From assembly GCA_003427395.1 (NCBI GenBank), contig BFEA01000239.1:1935809-1957783 (forward strand): a stretch of 21,975 bases of DNA, given 5' to 3'. Position numbers and translations under genes: made by a program. Shown here piece by piece: positions 8,850 through 18,098 of this stretch (within the stretch, counting starts at the first letter, position 1; each line of letters opens with the position of its first letter). Below the pieces are notes generated by a model. The model did no database searches. It had not been told where the DNA came from and worked only from the letters and a program-made list of their open reading frames with translations. This DNA comes from Chara braunii. Lineage: Eukaryota > Streptophyta > Charophyceae > Charales > Characeae.

Positions 8850-9410
8850 TCCTTCAAACTAATAAAATTTCAGCAGCGCTTCTCGTAGGAAAAATATATT
8901 TTCAAAATTAATACTATCTCCAATATGAAAACTGAAATAATCTCTAACTCTAGAAAAATAAATTTTGTCAAACTCCCTAAATTAGTAAAAGTTTGGGTAG
9001 CATCTCCTTTAGAAAAGCAGACTTTCTAAATTTATACTAAGTCAGATAAGAGCTCAAAAATAAGACTAGAGTTCAACTAAGACAAAATTTAACTAACTAC
9101 GTAGATTTATAAAAATTTCGGCAGCACTCCCTTTAGAAGAGTGTTATTCCAAATTTTATACAAATGTAAGTTCAAAATAAAAAATAAATTTGGCTTCTTA
9201 AGGTCAAGTTTTATCTAACTCCCTGAATTAGCAAAAATGTGGGAAGCACTTCATTTAGAAAATGAGACTTTTTAAATTTTTAATAAGTCATTTATAAATT
9301 TTAGATAATTTGAATTTTGAAAAGTCAAAATTTGGCTAACTCCTTAGATTTGCAGAAATTTTGGCAACGCTTCCCGTAGAAAAAGTAGTTCACCAAGATT
9401 TATACAAAGC
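8850..9410. repeat. Minisatellite, about five diverged units of roughly 120 bp
   Basis: Each unit carries the ordered landmarks AACTCC-TAGATTTGCA, AAATTT-GGCAGCAC, TTCCTTTAGAAAA-G, ACTTT-TAAATTTATAC and later TCAAAATTTGGCTA, at starts near 8855, 8972, 9096, 9218 and 9340. Units have drifted and vary in length. Similar tandem blocks are common in untranslated parts of plant LTR retrotransposons; that origin is inferred here from its place between hairpin array B and the 45-bp duplication. Confidence 0.75.
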
Positions 9411-9696
9411 CAAGTATAGCAAATGATCCTAAAAAATGCGAGAATCGACCAAAGTAAAAAAAAATAACTCAGAAAATGCAATAATTGAACTAACTCATAT
9501 GGGTTTAGCACGTACCGAGCAACTAAAGCAACTACATGTCAAACTGAAACTCAGACTAAGTACTAATCTCACTCAGCCACATTCAAGATCAAATCACAAT
9601 AATAAGTATTCTCACTGGCCCCAAAGTCAACCTTGTCAAACAATAGTTATGGTCTTCCAATGACTTGTCTCTTATACCCAACTTACATAAGGTATA
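9411..9696. other. AT-rich spacer, no gene
   Basis: No protein family recognised on either strand. It joins the minisatellite to array B. Confidence 0.4.
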
Positions 9697-10430
9697 GAGC
9701 TAAATCATCCAATCTTATGGAAACCTGTCTACCTCAGTTATTGGATATACACAAATTCAGGGCATTACAACTTTTCTCTTCCTTAGGCATATGACTAGGT
9801 TGTTCAACCTAATCGCCCTGAATTGTTTAAAGTATCCAAGTTACATATAATTGTCTGCACTGAATCTTTTAAGGTACCATATGACTAAACCGTTCAATTT
9901 AGATCAAAGTTCAACCTGTCACTTCTTACCACAAGTTTACTCTTAATTGTTACTTTCTTCAGTTGGTGATAAACTATAGTTAGATCATCCAACCTTATGG
10001 AAACATGTTTGACTAGCCTGTTCATAAGTAGAGTAATGTAAAATTATAGATAAATTTATCCTTCTGGTTTCAACATGTGCGTGACTCTAGACCAGACCTC
10101 CCAATCTTATGGGAACATGTTCAGTCCTTTGCCTGAATTCCCCTCAAAATAATACAAGGAGGGTTAAAGTCATCCAATCTCATGGAATGTGCTCAACTCT
10201 CTTTCAGAAACCAATAAAACAAAAGAAACTCAAATGAAGCAAGGCAACCAACCCATCCAATCTTATGGAAGCCTGCTTGATCCCTGAAAAAACGTCAAAC
10301 ACAAACAACCCTCACAAATCAGAGCAACAAGACTGTCCAATCTTATGGAAACCTGTCTGATCTTTTAGGCAATCAAAAATAAACATAGCACTGGACCTTC
10401 CAAACTTATGGAAACTCTCCCAACCTTTGG
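9697..10430. repeat. Hairpin array B: units around CCAATCTTATGG
   Basis: Seven units share the core CCAATCTTATGG, mostly with a 3-base left linker (often CAT) and a 6-base right linker (AAACCT or AACAT-like). Outside these the arms vary but mostly pair: 9697-9735 GAGCTAAAT/GTCTACCTC; 9977-10015 TAGTTAGAT/GTTTGACTA (all pairs, three G-T); 10090-10126 GACCAGAC/GTTCAGTC; 10159-10201 GAGGGTTAAA/CTCAACTCTC (seven pairs, one G-T, two A-C); about 10247-10279 ACCAACC/GCTTGAT; 10330-10358 AGAC/GTCT; the seventh, near 10391-10425, is weak. A second motif, TATGACTA..GTTCAA..TA, occurs at 9791-9811 and 9880-9902 with inner pairs GG:CC in one and AA:TT in the other. The array sits on the internal side of the copy 2 LTR-like block, where array A sits for copy 1, yet has a different core. 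Confidence 0.7.
9741..9839. repeat. 99-bp nested foldback
   Basis: Three arm pairs are nested: TTGGATA (9741-9747) with TATCCAA (9833-9839); AATTCAGGGC (9754-9763) with GCCCTGAATT (9815-9824), perfect; and TAGGTT (9796-9801) with AACCTA (9806-9811) around GTTC. A transcript of either strand would fold into one long imperfect hairpin. Confidence 0.75.
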
Positions 10431-10649
10431 TTGACCCAGTCAAACACAATTAAGACCACCTTTCTCTCACCTTTCCCCTAGATGCAAACCCGTTCCACGA
10501 TCTGTTTGGAGTCAGACAATAAAACTGAAACTGGAATTACACATGCCTTCCTTTTCTTAAGTCTGAGTCATGTCCTGAAAGTCAAATTGAGAGTCAAAGT
10601 AGGGATGCACGCAATATACTCAGTCAAACTGTAACAATAATACATATAT
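10431..10649. other. Gene-free stretch between array B and primer-site relic
   Basis: No gene or further unit of array B was seen. It corresponds by position to 1671-2079 of copy 1. Confidence 0.4.
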
Positions 10650-11160
10650 GGTTTATAACTGGGTTTATAGAAGGAGACGAAACGTTTGCCTCTCAGTTCC
10701 CTGCCTCCAGAACTCCTAAGTTCTGGCAGAGTTCCCTCAATTGGTGGACAGACTCCCCACATATCCTTATGCGGTCCTAAGGGTTGCAATCTCGTTTACC
10801 ACCTTCCTCTTTGAACAAGATCAGACTTAGATTTAGAAGGGCAGAAGATAAGGGGTTTCAGACGCTCGAGATACAAGAGAAGAACAAACTCAACTCTAAG
10901 GAGAGGGCCTTGATACCTTCAATCGTCTGAGGGTCCCAATATGGCAACCAGAAAACGCAATAAAAAAGTCAAATTGAAGTCTAGATACAGAGTAAAACCA
11001 CTCTAACGGTCCTTCAAACCGCAACGTTGAAACCCTTTGCCAAACCTGATCACTCCCCCAGGCTACAGTCCCGCTACGTCTAACCAAGACCACCTCGACG
11101 CAGCCCAGAAGCACCTTGTTCAAATAGAATACGCCCCCCCCCTCGTGTGAACACAGCAAA
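10650..11160 (-). mobile_element. LTR-like block, copy 2 (minus strand, decayed)
   Basis: Diverged relative of 2091-2620 in the same orientation, with the shared landmarks listed there. GGTTTATAAC at 10650-10659 aligns with the copy 1 primer site but has lost the tRNA match. The TATA-like element of copy 1 is replaced by GGGGTTTCAG. Many differences are transitions, as in methylated, silenced repeats. The start CCCTGCCTCCAGAAC lies near 10699. No coding sequence. Confidence 0.5.
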
Positions 11161-11958
11161 CACTCAACAAAACGATGCGCACTCAGTCACAACACGCAAC
11201 ACCAAATTATGATAACTTTACACAACACCGAAGAGAGCGTCGAAGAATGGTGGAGTATCCAATGGGTTGCCAAAACGCCTCAAGCCCAATTCCGTGGATA
11301 GCAGTTGCACTCCCCCTCCAAAGATAAGTTTTAATGGCAAAGTGGGAGGATCTCACACAGTCCAACACCGTTCGCTGCATCCGCTCACTGGATTGGTCAT
11401 AAGCAGCATTCCCTTCATAAAATCAGGAAAGAGCTCCCAACCTGTCAATCCTTGCGTTTCCATTGGGTAGCCGTCCAACAGTCCCTCTCGATGTACTGCA
11501 AGCAACGATGCGCAACAGTCTCACGGTGCTACGCAACGAGCGTAATGGAAGACCCAGTAAAACGCATTACGTGCAGTAACTGGGCGCAGTATTTGGGCGC
11601 AGCAGCTTGCCTTTCAGTTCAGCCTGTCTTGCTAATTCTTTGGGGTAGGCCTACTCTCTCTCTCTCTCTGTAAGCATATGCCTCAGCTTTCTGACCGTCT
11701 GCTTGTTCTCCTACACACTACCTTCCCAAAACGCCCGAACCACTGGTCATGTTCATTCATCTTAGTAGCAACAGATACCTCAACAGCAAGGGTGGTCGAA
11801 ATAGGAGGCGACCACGAAGGTGAACAAGAATAGGACCAATTGACGGTCATAAGGACGAACACCTGCGCTGGTCACTTCAATACTCCATATGATAGCAGAC
11901 AGCAGCAGCGACTGATAGCAAGCAGACTTTGTCCACCAAATATATGCAACGTGAGAAC
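11161..11958. other. Repeat-derived stretch without a gene
   Basis: Occupies the place of 2621-3762 in copy 1. Similar words occur in both (AGTTGCACTCCC near 11303; ACGAT.GCG with CAGCAC/CAGTCAC near 11173). A loose foldback joins ATCCA..GGGTTG (about 11257-11272) to CAAGCCC..TGGAT (about 11280-11300). A short CT tract lies at 11654-11669. Confidence 0.4.
11654..11669. repeat. Short (CT)8 tract
   Basis: Eight CT repeats, far shorter than the tract at 4314-4380 but in the corresponding broad region of copy 2. Confidence 0.9.
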
Positions 11959-12905
11959 GAATCTCCCACTAGCACGAGAGAGAAAGCACCCCGTTGGTAT
12001 TCAACAACAAACAAATTGTGCTTAAGAATTCCGATCTCGTAGACCATCATCAAGACCAGGTACGTGCCCTCATCATTATCCTCATCTCTCTCATTTTTTT
12101 TCTTTCTCTTCAGCCAACGTGCCTGCACGACCAGGTACATGCAGGCAAAACCCAGCCTGCAGAGGAGAAGGCCCCGAGTACAATGACCCCGCACCGGGAG
12201 AAAATCACAGCCGTGATGGAGGAGATGGAGACGTCAAGCTAGATGAAGAGCACAACCTTGAGGTAGTTAGTAGCATGGCGCAGCCCAGTCCACTCCTCAA
12301 CCAAACTGCAGAAGTGGGAATGAATCTTCCGCTAGAACACGGGAAGATACATTTCACCTTACAGTCATGCAAGCATAAAGCTAAATAGTAGCTATATCCA
12401 CCGATAGGATGAGCAAAATCAGACCGAATCTTCTGAATGGGCATGACGCACGAGTTGAGTTGAATCCTCCGCTAATACAGGTGGAGATTCATCGTCTAGT
12501 CCTTGATTAAGTTCGTGCTATTTTCCCATTCGTCCCCGCTTGCACACCGCACGTTACCCCCGTGTAAGAATTTTCTTTCCCTTTGCTTCTACTGTCTTCC
12601 CCCGTATCCGTGTACTCCGACCTCTTCACCATTTACTAATTGTGCAAAATCTGGGATGGATCTGCCGCCGAAACACTGGCAGGTGAATGCATACTTATCA
12701 TTTTTGTTCTGCGCGTATACATCGGGGTTCCACGCTCCAGTTTATTTACCATCGTAATCAAGGAACCTCATGTGCCGTAGGCAGGTAAGGATCTCGAATC
12801 TCGCCTCGCTGCCCTTTTCAGATTGGCCTGCTCTAGACCGCGCAGACCTTCCTTTGATAGGTAAGCAAAATCAGAATGAACCTTTCGCTCGATAGCGGAA
12901 ACATA
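11959..12905. repeat. Hairpin array C: GAATCT..CC(loop)GG..AGATTC units
   Basis: Five units, often preceded by GCAAAATC-like text, consist of a left arm near GAATCTTCC, a loop usually of 8-12 bases (GCTAGAACAC type) and a complementary right arm. 11959-11986 (TCTCCC with GAGAGA, one C-A); 12314-12358 (ATCTTCC/GGAAGAT, with GTG.GAATG pairing to CATTTCAC outside, about 18 pairs in all); 12461-12491 (TGAATC-C-TCC/GGAGATTCA, one bulge); 12660-12684 (ATCTGCC/GGCAGGT); 12881-12901 (CCTTTCGCT/AGCGGAAA around CGAT). An isolated sixth unit lies at 3763-3805. Spacing is irregular, roughly 150-350 bp. No coding sequence was recognised. Confidence 0.7.
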
Positions 12906-13033
12906 CTCGGTTTCTTCCCCTCTCTTTCTGGGCGCAACTCTTACTGTCGACCTCAATCAAACTACTAACTTAAAGGCAAATCTAACACTACTATCACGAT
13001 CGCAATGCCTCGAAACCCCAGGCTAGTACTTTA

Positions 13034-13420
13034 CTTTGCCCGATTACATAAAAAATCGAGCAAGGTATCGAACTTCCATTCTGCCATATCCGTTTTCTTT
13101 GACACCTTCGCGCACCTTCTCTTCTCCTCCGTGCTAAAACTAACACTCCAACCCCAAATCTAACACCGACAATCAACTCGCGCTACTTGAAAACCCCAAA
13201 ATCGAATTCCTGCTCGCTCGGTTCTGCTAAGGAACGAGCGAGATATCTACTCCCCACTTCCATCACATCCCCCTTCTCCATATCTCTGCGCAACTCCTTC
13301 CTCCTGTACCGCCTCATCTGTTTCCTCATTCCCAAATCTGACACCGCCATTGCAATCGCCCCCTCTTATAACCTTGGAGTAGCAGCTCCACTCACTCGAT
13401 TCCATCAAAAATCGAGCGAG
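13034..13420. repeat. Hairpin array D: three units at about 177-bp spacing
   Basis: Unit 1 (13034-13065): CTTTGCCCGAT/ATCGAGCAAGG, one C-A mismatch and one T-G, loop TACATAAAAA. Unit 2 (13213-13242): CTCGCTCG/CGAGCGAG perfect, then TTC/GAA after a one-base bulge. Unit 3 (13391-13420): CTCACTCGAT/ATCGAGCGAG, one A-C mismatch, loop TCCATCAAAA. The sequence between the hairpins also repeats (CAAATCTAACACCG near 13156 and CAAATCTGACACCG near 13333; TCATC/CTTCTCC-rich stretches), so the whole is a diverged tandem repeat with one hairpin per unit. No gene recognised. Confidence 0.75.
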
Positions 13421-14792
13421 CCCTCGTTCACTGATTGCAACCAGCTTGCTTTCTGCCAACTCCCAGTCTGAAAGTATCTGGCTCGAAACTATGCCAGATT
13501 CATTCCTCTCTTCACAGTTTGTTTCTCTTTGTCAATCTCTCAGCCGACACATGACCTTACTTCTGCGTAGCGGAGCTACCCACCGTCCGCAGTCACAACA
13601 CGCGATCCTACAGCCGAGCAACTAGACTGCTGAACAACTTTGACCATCTCGGGGGGAAATTTTGGATAGGATGTGCTACTGGTCAGTCCAAGTAGTCTCG
13701 TGCCCCTATACCCGTTCGACGAACGGTTGCAGCAGTATAGCTGCGAACCTCCCCACAGTGCCCGTGGTCCGCTAGACCGGGCCCAATTCACCACCTTTTG
13801 GGTCCCAGCCCGACTCCCAGCGGCATGCCCCCCACTCAAAACTCTCACTGTGAATAGTGGGCGGCAAGTGGTCCTCTCACAAAGGGCCCCGGTGCAGGTT
13901 TTGGTGGTAGTCGAGAATATTCAAATGAGAACTTCGAGAACCAAAGTGGGTGGGTGGGTTCCATATGTTCCGCTGCTGCAGTCTACGGCCTCCGCCCTCG
14001 CATCCCCATCCCAATGCGCCCAGGCAAGGCCCACCTCTCCTTCGAGTCTCAAAGGGCATGCTCACACACAATCCTCTTACAGCAGATAGTGGGCGGCGGC
14101 CTGCACCCACAACAAGCCCCGCCACCCTGGTTTCTTCCTCTTCATGGACACGACTCTCACCGACTCTCATGCACGTTTAACACCTCGGTCCAAGTTTCAA
14201 GACGGGCGGTTGGAGGAATTTTGGCAGCATTCAAGACACGCCGAAACCCAAGCAGACCCGCCAAAAGAAGAGCATGGTCAAGGTCCTTGACTGACGTGAC
14301 GACCACCCGTGTCCGACAATGTAATGACTAAACCAGGATCGTCGATCCCCCAACCGGCCTCGACACTGATCAGCAAGTCGAAGATATCAAAAAAACAAAA
14401 GGAGGAAAAATAATAATAACAATAAAAACGAACGCTAGCGAACAAAAAAAGTAAGGGGGCGAGGCATCGCGCGTCCTGCTGCCCTGCGTCGCCGCACACA
14501 CCCGGCCGACACATGACTGCACCTCGCCATCGATACCCCACACCCGCCACTCACCTGGACGAGGACCTAAGCTTCCTCCCACACGCACGCCGTCAAGAGG
14601 ACGAAGTTGTCCTTGTGCAACTTGCAAAAAACATGCCAAATACCCTTGTAAAAGTGACACGACATTATTTTCGAACTTTATTCGCTCCTCAAGGACAAGT
14701 AGACAATAACTTTCTAACATAGCTAACTTAACTAGACCGCTCATCAAGTTATACCAACCCTAAACGTTAATTCCTTAAAAGAGCTAGATAAA
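13421..14792. other. Gene-free stretch with short repeated words
   Basis: Several open frames exist but none shows a family motif and both strands are equally open, so none is called. GATAGTGGGCGGC-like text occurs near 13852-13866 and 14084-14098. An A-rich tract covers about 14387-14450. Otherwise nothing recognised. Confidence 0.4.
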
Positions 14793-14881
14793 TGTCAGTG
14801 GTCAAATTTTCTTATTTAATTCCTAACCAGAATAGGAATTAGGAATATACAATAGCTGAAATAATCGGCTAGGCACTGACA
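14793..14881. repeat. 89-bp nested foldback
   Basis: TGTCAGTG (14793-14800) pairs perfectly with CACTGACA (14874-14881). Inside it AATTCCTA (14818-14825) pairs perfectly with TAGGAATT (14833-14840) around ACCAGAA. The segment between the two stems pairs poorly. Confidence 0.75.
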
Positions 14882-15915
14882 CGTTTCAACCTTTAATTCA
14901 AACAAGGTGGATACGACCACTTTCCACCAACTACAATCACAGATAGAAAATCATGCAATAGTCAAACTTAGAACTATACAATCCCCGGTCCTTTTGAAGG
15001 GTATTTTGTCGCGTCGAGCACACAGATCACCACCAAACTCAAATTCAATAGTGTTTTAAATTTCAAAATCTTACTCCTTATTTAACCTTCTTTCTTTCAC
15101 ATGACGATCATTCAGGCTCAACTCATTCATACACCTCATTTCATAGGGATTATCATTGTTAACCAGAGGTTAGCCAAATTGAACTTGTTGTACATGTCGT
15201 GGATGTATCTTTTCGGGTTGGGTCCCGTTAAGCCCATTCCCACAACCCTTATTGCCACATGTAAGCCACTCATTTTAGTTACTTGAAAAAAAAATTGATG
15301 GGTAGGGGTATTCATTAAGCCTTCAAAATAAATAAAACCCACCCTTTTTGCAAATAAAATAGGGTTCGTCACTTTCATCATGCACTTTGTCAACTTCCCT
15401 CATAAACTTTACTCAGTGAGCAAACTCTCATAATCTTTCTCGCAGATAAAAATTCATGTTTTTACTTCCCAAAATTCTACACTTATTGACAACACCACTT
15501 TTAGCCAAAATTGAAGTCGATTGGAGGGTCCCAAAATCAGGTGGGTGTTTCCTGCCGTGGATGACGCTCCCTCCGACTTTTAGTCAATGCTCAATTCTCT
15601 CAAAGAATCTCCATAATGGAAATCACCGCCGCAGGTTAGACCGCTTACAACCCATAACAAGTTAAGTGAAGGACTTAGAACCAACATGTTTCTCTATCGC
15701 CAGTGTTGCTTTTACCAACTATTACGTGACTAAGCAAGCGGGGATGCCGATCCTGATCACTTCGACTCATAACCACTGGCCAAGTGAGGGCTCCAAAACT
15801 TTACAGGTTTCCCTGTCGTAGACGACACCCACCCTCGCCGGCAGTTGAGAACCAACAGAGTGGAGTTGCCGATTTAACCGAGGATAAAACTCTTAAGTTA
15901 TAAGATCTTTTTAAG
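14882..15915. other. AT-rich gene-free stretch
   Basis: No supported gene, RNA or clear repeat. The text is of the repeat-decay type seen elsewhere in the window. Confidence 0.4.
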
Positions 15916-16110
15916 CCACCCTCTCACTTAAGGATGGACTTCCCATAAGAATCTGTTAAGCCATTCTCTCACTCAAGCATGAACATTCCATAAGATTCAT
16001 CAAGACTCTTTCCCACTTGAAGGAAAATTAATCATAAAATATCACATTCATCCTCTCACATAAAGATGGATCATTCATATAGCCTTAAAAACATCTTCCA
16101 CTTGACGATG
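15916..16110. repeat. Hairpin array E: loop TCTCACTTAA
   Basis: Five units lie about 45 bp apart, with a loop related to TCTCACTTAA or CCACTTGA and changing arms. 15916-15937 CCACCC/GGATGG (one C-A); 15961-15982 CCATTC/GCATGA (four pairs, weak); 16009-16026 TTTCC/GGAAA; 16047-16070 TTCATCC/AGATGGA (one T-G, one C-A); 16092-16110 CATC/GATG. Between units, CCATAAGAATC/CCATAAGATTC also recurs. This is the most decayed of the arrays. The case rests on the shared loop rather than on any one stem. Confidence 0.5.
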
Positions 16111-17025
16111 AGTTTAAATAAAGCTAATAATCACTCAGGTCATTCTCGGGCATAACCTCACTCTCATTTATAACTTAATATAAATTTTGGACTTTTTAAG
16201 CCTCCCCGAAATCTCTTACTGATAATTACGTTTTCTTCACTTCATCGAACTCTCTTTGGTTCCTGCACACTTTATCCACATTTTGCCACTTTTTTATTCT
16301 ACACTGTTAACTCTTTCTTTTTCATATGTCAATTGAAATAAACACAGAAAAACCTACGAGACCACAATGGTGCGAATGCTAATGACAATCAGAATGCTCA
16401 CGATTCTACAACCCGTGGGAATCAAAACTCACACCAAGATGGTTCCCAAACGAAATTCAAATTGTCTCGAGTCTCAAATCCTTAAAAGCCTCAGACCATC
16501 ATCAATCCAAACTCAATCAAAACAAATAACCTCGTAGAGCGTATCATACAAGTCATAATTGACAAATATAAACAAAATAATCTCAAACGTTCTCGCAGAG
16601 ATGAGTGAGCATCAACGTACGGACGACCAATCCTTAAAAAACTCCCACTTGCATCCAACAAAAACCAAAGTGAGCTTAGGGAGTTGATAGTCAAATCTAG
16701 AACGTTCACACAATCCCAAAAAGGGTAAAGACCCTCAGTTGAAATTAGAAATATACGCAAGATGAAATTTATGTCTCATAAAACTCATAGATTCAACTTA
16801 AGAGCGAAATAATCAGATAATCATCAATTAGTCTGACAATTGAGCCTTCCACACTGTTATAACATTCGAAGTGACTATTTTTAAGTCGTCTAAGACTGCT
16901 AACACTGCTTTACTTATCTCTTCTGGCTATGGATGAGATAGGTAAAATGATGATAACTACAGGGAGAAACTAATCCTTATCTAAAGCAAACATTTTTACC
17001 CTTCAACTCCTTTCTTTGTCATCTT
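16111..17025. other. Gene-free stretch downstream of the gag remnant
   Basis: On the minus strand this follows the gag zinc knuckle, where protease and pol would be expected, but no protease, reverse transcriptase, RNase H or integrase motif was found. The pol region is absent or decayed beyond recognition by eye. Confidence 0.4.
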
Positions 17026-17067
17026 ACATTTCCAATGGATATGACCGGTCTTCCTACAACAAGCACA
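17026..17067 (-). other. CCHC zinc knuckle of the gag remnant
   Basis: The translation CACCRKTGHIHWKC fits CX2CX4HX4C exactly, with the usual Gly before His and an aromatic residue after it. In retrotransposon nucleocapsids this knuckle binds the element RNA. It stays intact although a stop codon lies four codons upstream. Confidence 0.85.
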
Positions 17068-18098
17068 TAGTGTTTTTGCTCATCGTTCTCGCCCCCTGCT
17101 ATTCCTTCGCCTAGTCCGACTTACAGTTGACGATGTACCATTGTCATCACATTCCTCTTTAGGATCAGATGCAGTATGCGGTAAAGCTATACCAACTTCT
17201 TCATGAACCCTTCGCTCCTTTATTCCCTTCTCGTTTGGGACATCAATTGTTCTTTCACATGTATGAGTTGCAACATTTCTCATTCTAACATGCACCTCCT
17301 TTCTCTCAACACATGACTCTCTCTTTTTCTTTTAACCTCACTTATGATTTCACTTTATCATCTTAGCGTCCTTGCTGCAGGGTCATTTGTTTTTTTTCTA
17401 CGCTCTTTTTTCGTGTAATCGTGCGCCTCTTTTCTTTTTCTCAGTTCCCGCTGAGTATGACAGAGGTGTTGATCAAAATTCCCTTATACATAATTATCTC
17501 GTATTTTGTCTCATATAAGTCTTCCTCTTGTCCCACAAATCAAATATCGTTGTTCTACATCTGTAAAGTTCATAAGGAAAACAAAGCACTTGTCTTATTC
17601 AGACAACGCCCAAACCTTGCGGGAAGTGCGCTCATACTCTGTCAGGAAGTGCCCCACTAACACGTAATTATATCGATCTATCTTCTCGAGATCATCTTTG
17701 GTCAGTTGTTCCTCACCTAATCGGTATGCATTCCACATGTCATTATGAAACTTCCTCCATAATGACCCTGCTCTCCTAATCAACCCGCCGACTTCCTCCT
17801 TCAGACCTATATGGATATACTTTATAACCTCTTTTACCATTTGCTCCTCATTCCACTTGCAGTGGGATGCTAGCTATTCAAACTTATCAAGGAAGTCAGA
17901 AACATGATAGCGCTTAAAAAATCGATCACAACCTTTGGTAGATTGTCTCGCTCCCAATCTCATAGACCCATCAGATAGGCGAGTTCCTCGATCCCGATCT
18001 TTCCTTGAGAGTTTTCGATCTCGAGCTCCCTCGATCCGATCATCTGTTGAACAAACAACAAGCGGTCTTAGGACCGAGACTCGAAAAAAGTTACGCAA
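17026..18098 (-). pseudogene. LTR-retrotransposon gag, broken, with CCHC zinc knuckle
   Basis: Read on the minus strand from about 18098. An Arg/Asp-rich start leads to VSDFLDKFE (stop at 17874-17876), then LASHCKWNEEQMVKEVI, LWRKFHNDMWNAYRLGEEQ and LTKDDLEKIDRYN, then FLTEYERTSRKVWALSE (stop at 17595-17597) and CFVFLMNFT (stop at 17511-17513). A Lys/Arg-rich stretch follows, another stop at 17080-17082, and the knuckle. This order (alpha-helical gag core with W..F and YRLG-type motifs, basic region, CCHC) is that of the nucleocapsid precursor of Ty3/gypsy-type elements; the superfamily is inferred. At least one frameshift separates core and knuckle. No intact pol follows, and no primer site was found upstream. 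Confidence 0.7.

Noticed and set aside
9697-10430. Repeats CCAATCTTATGG with spacers read as a CRISPR array
   Set aside because: Spacing is irregular, the repeat is short and diverged, and all context is eukaryotic transposon DNA.
13673-14331. Overlapping open frames on both strands at 13.6-14.3 kb
   Set aside because: Low-complexity Pro/Ser/Arg-rich translations with no family motif, equally open on both strands, in repeat-derived DNA.
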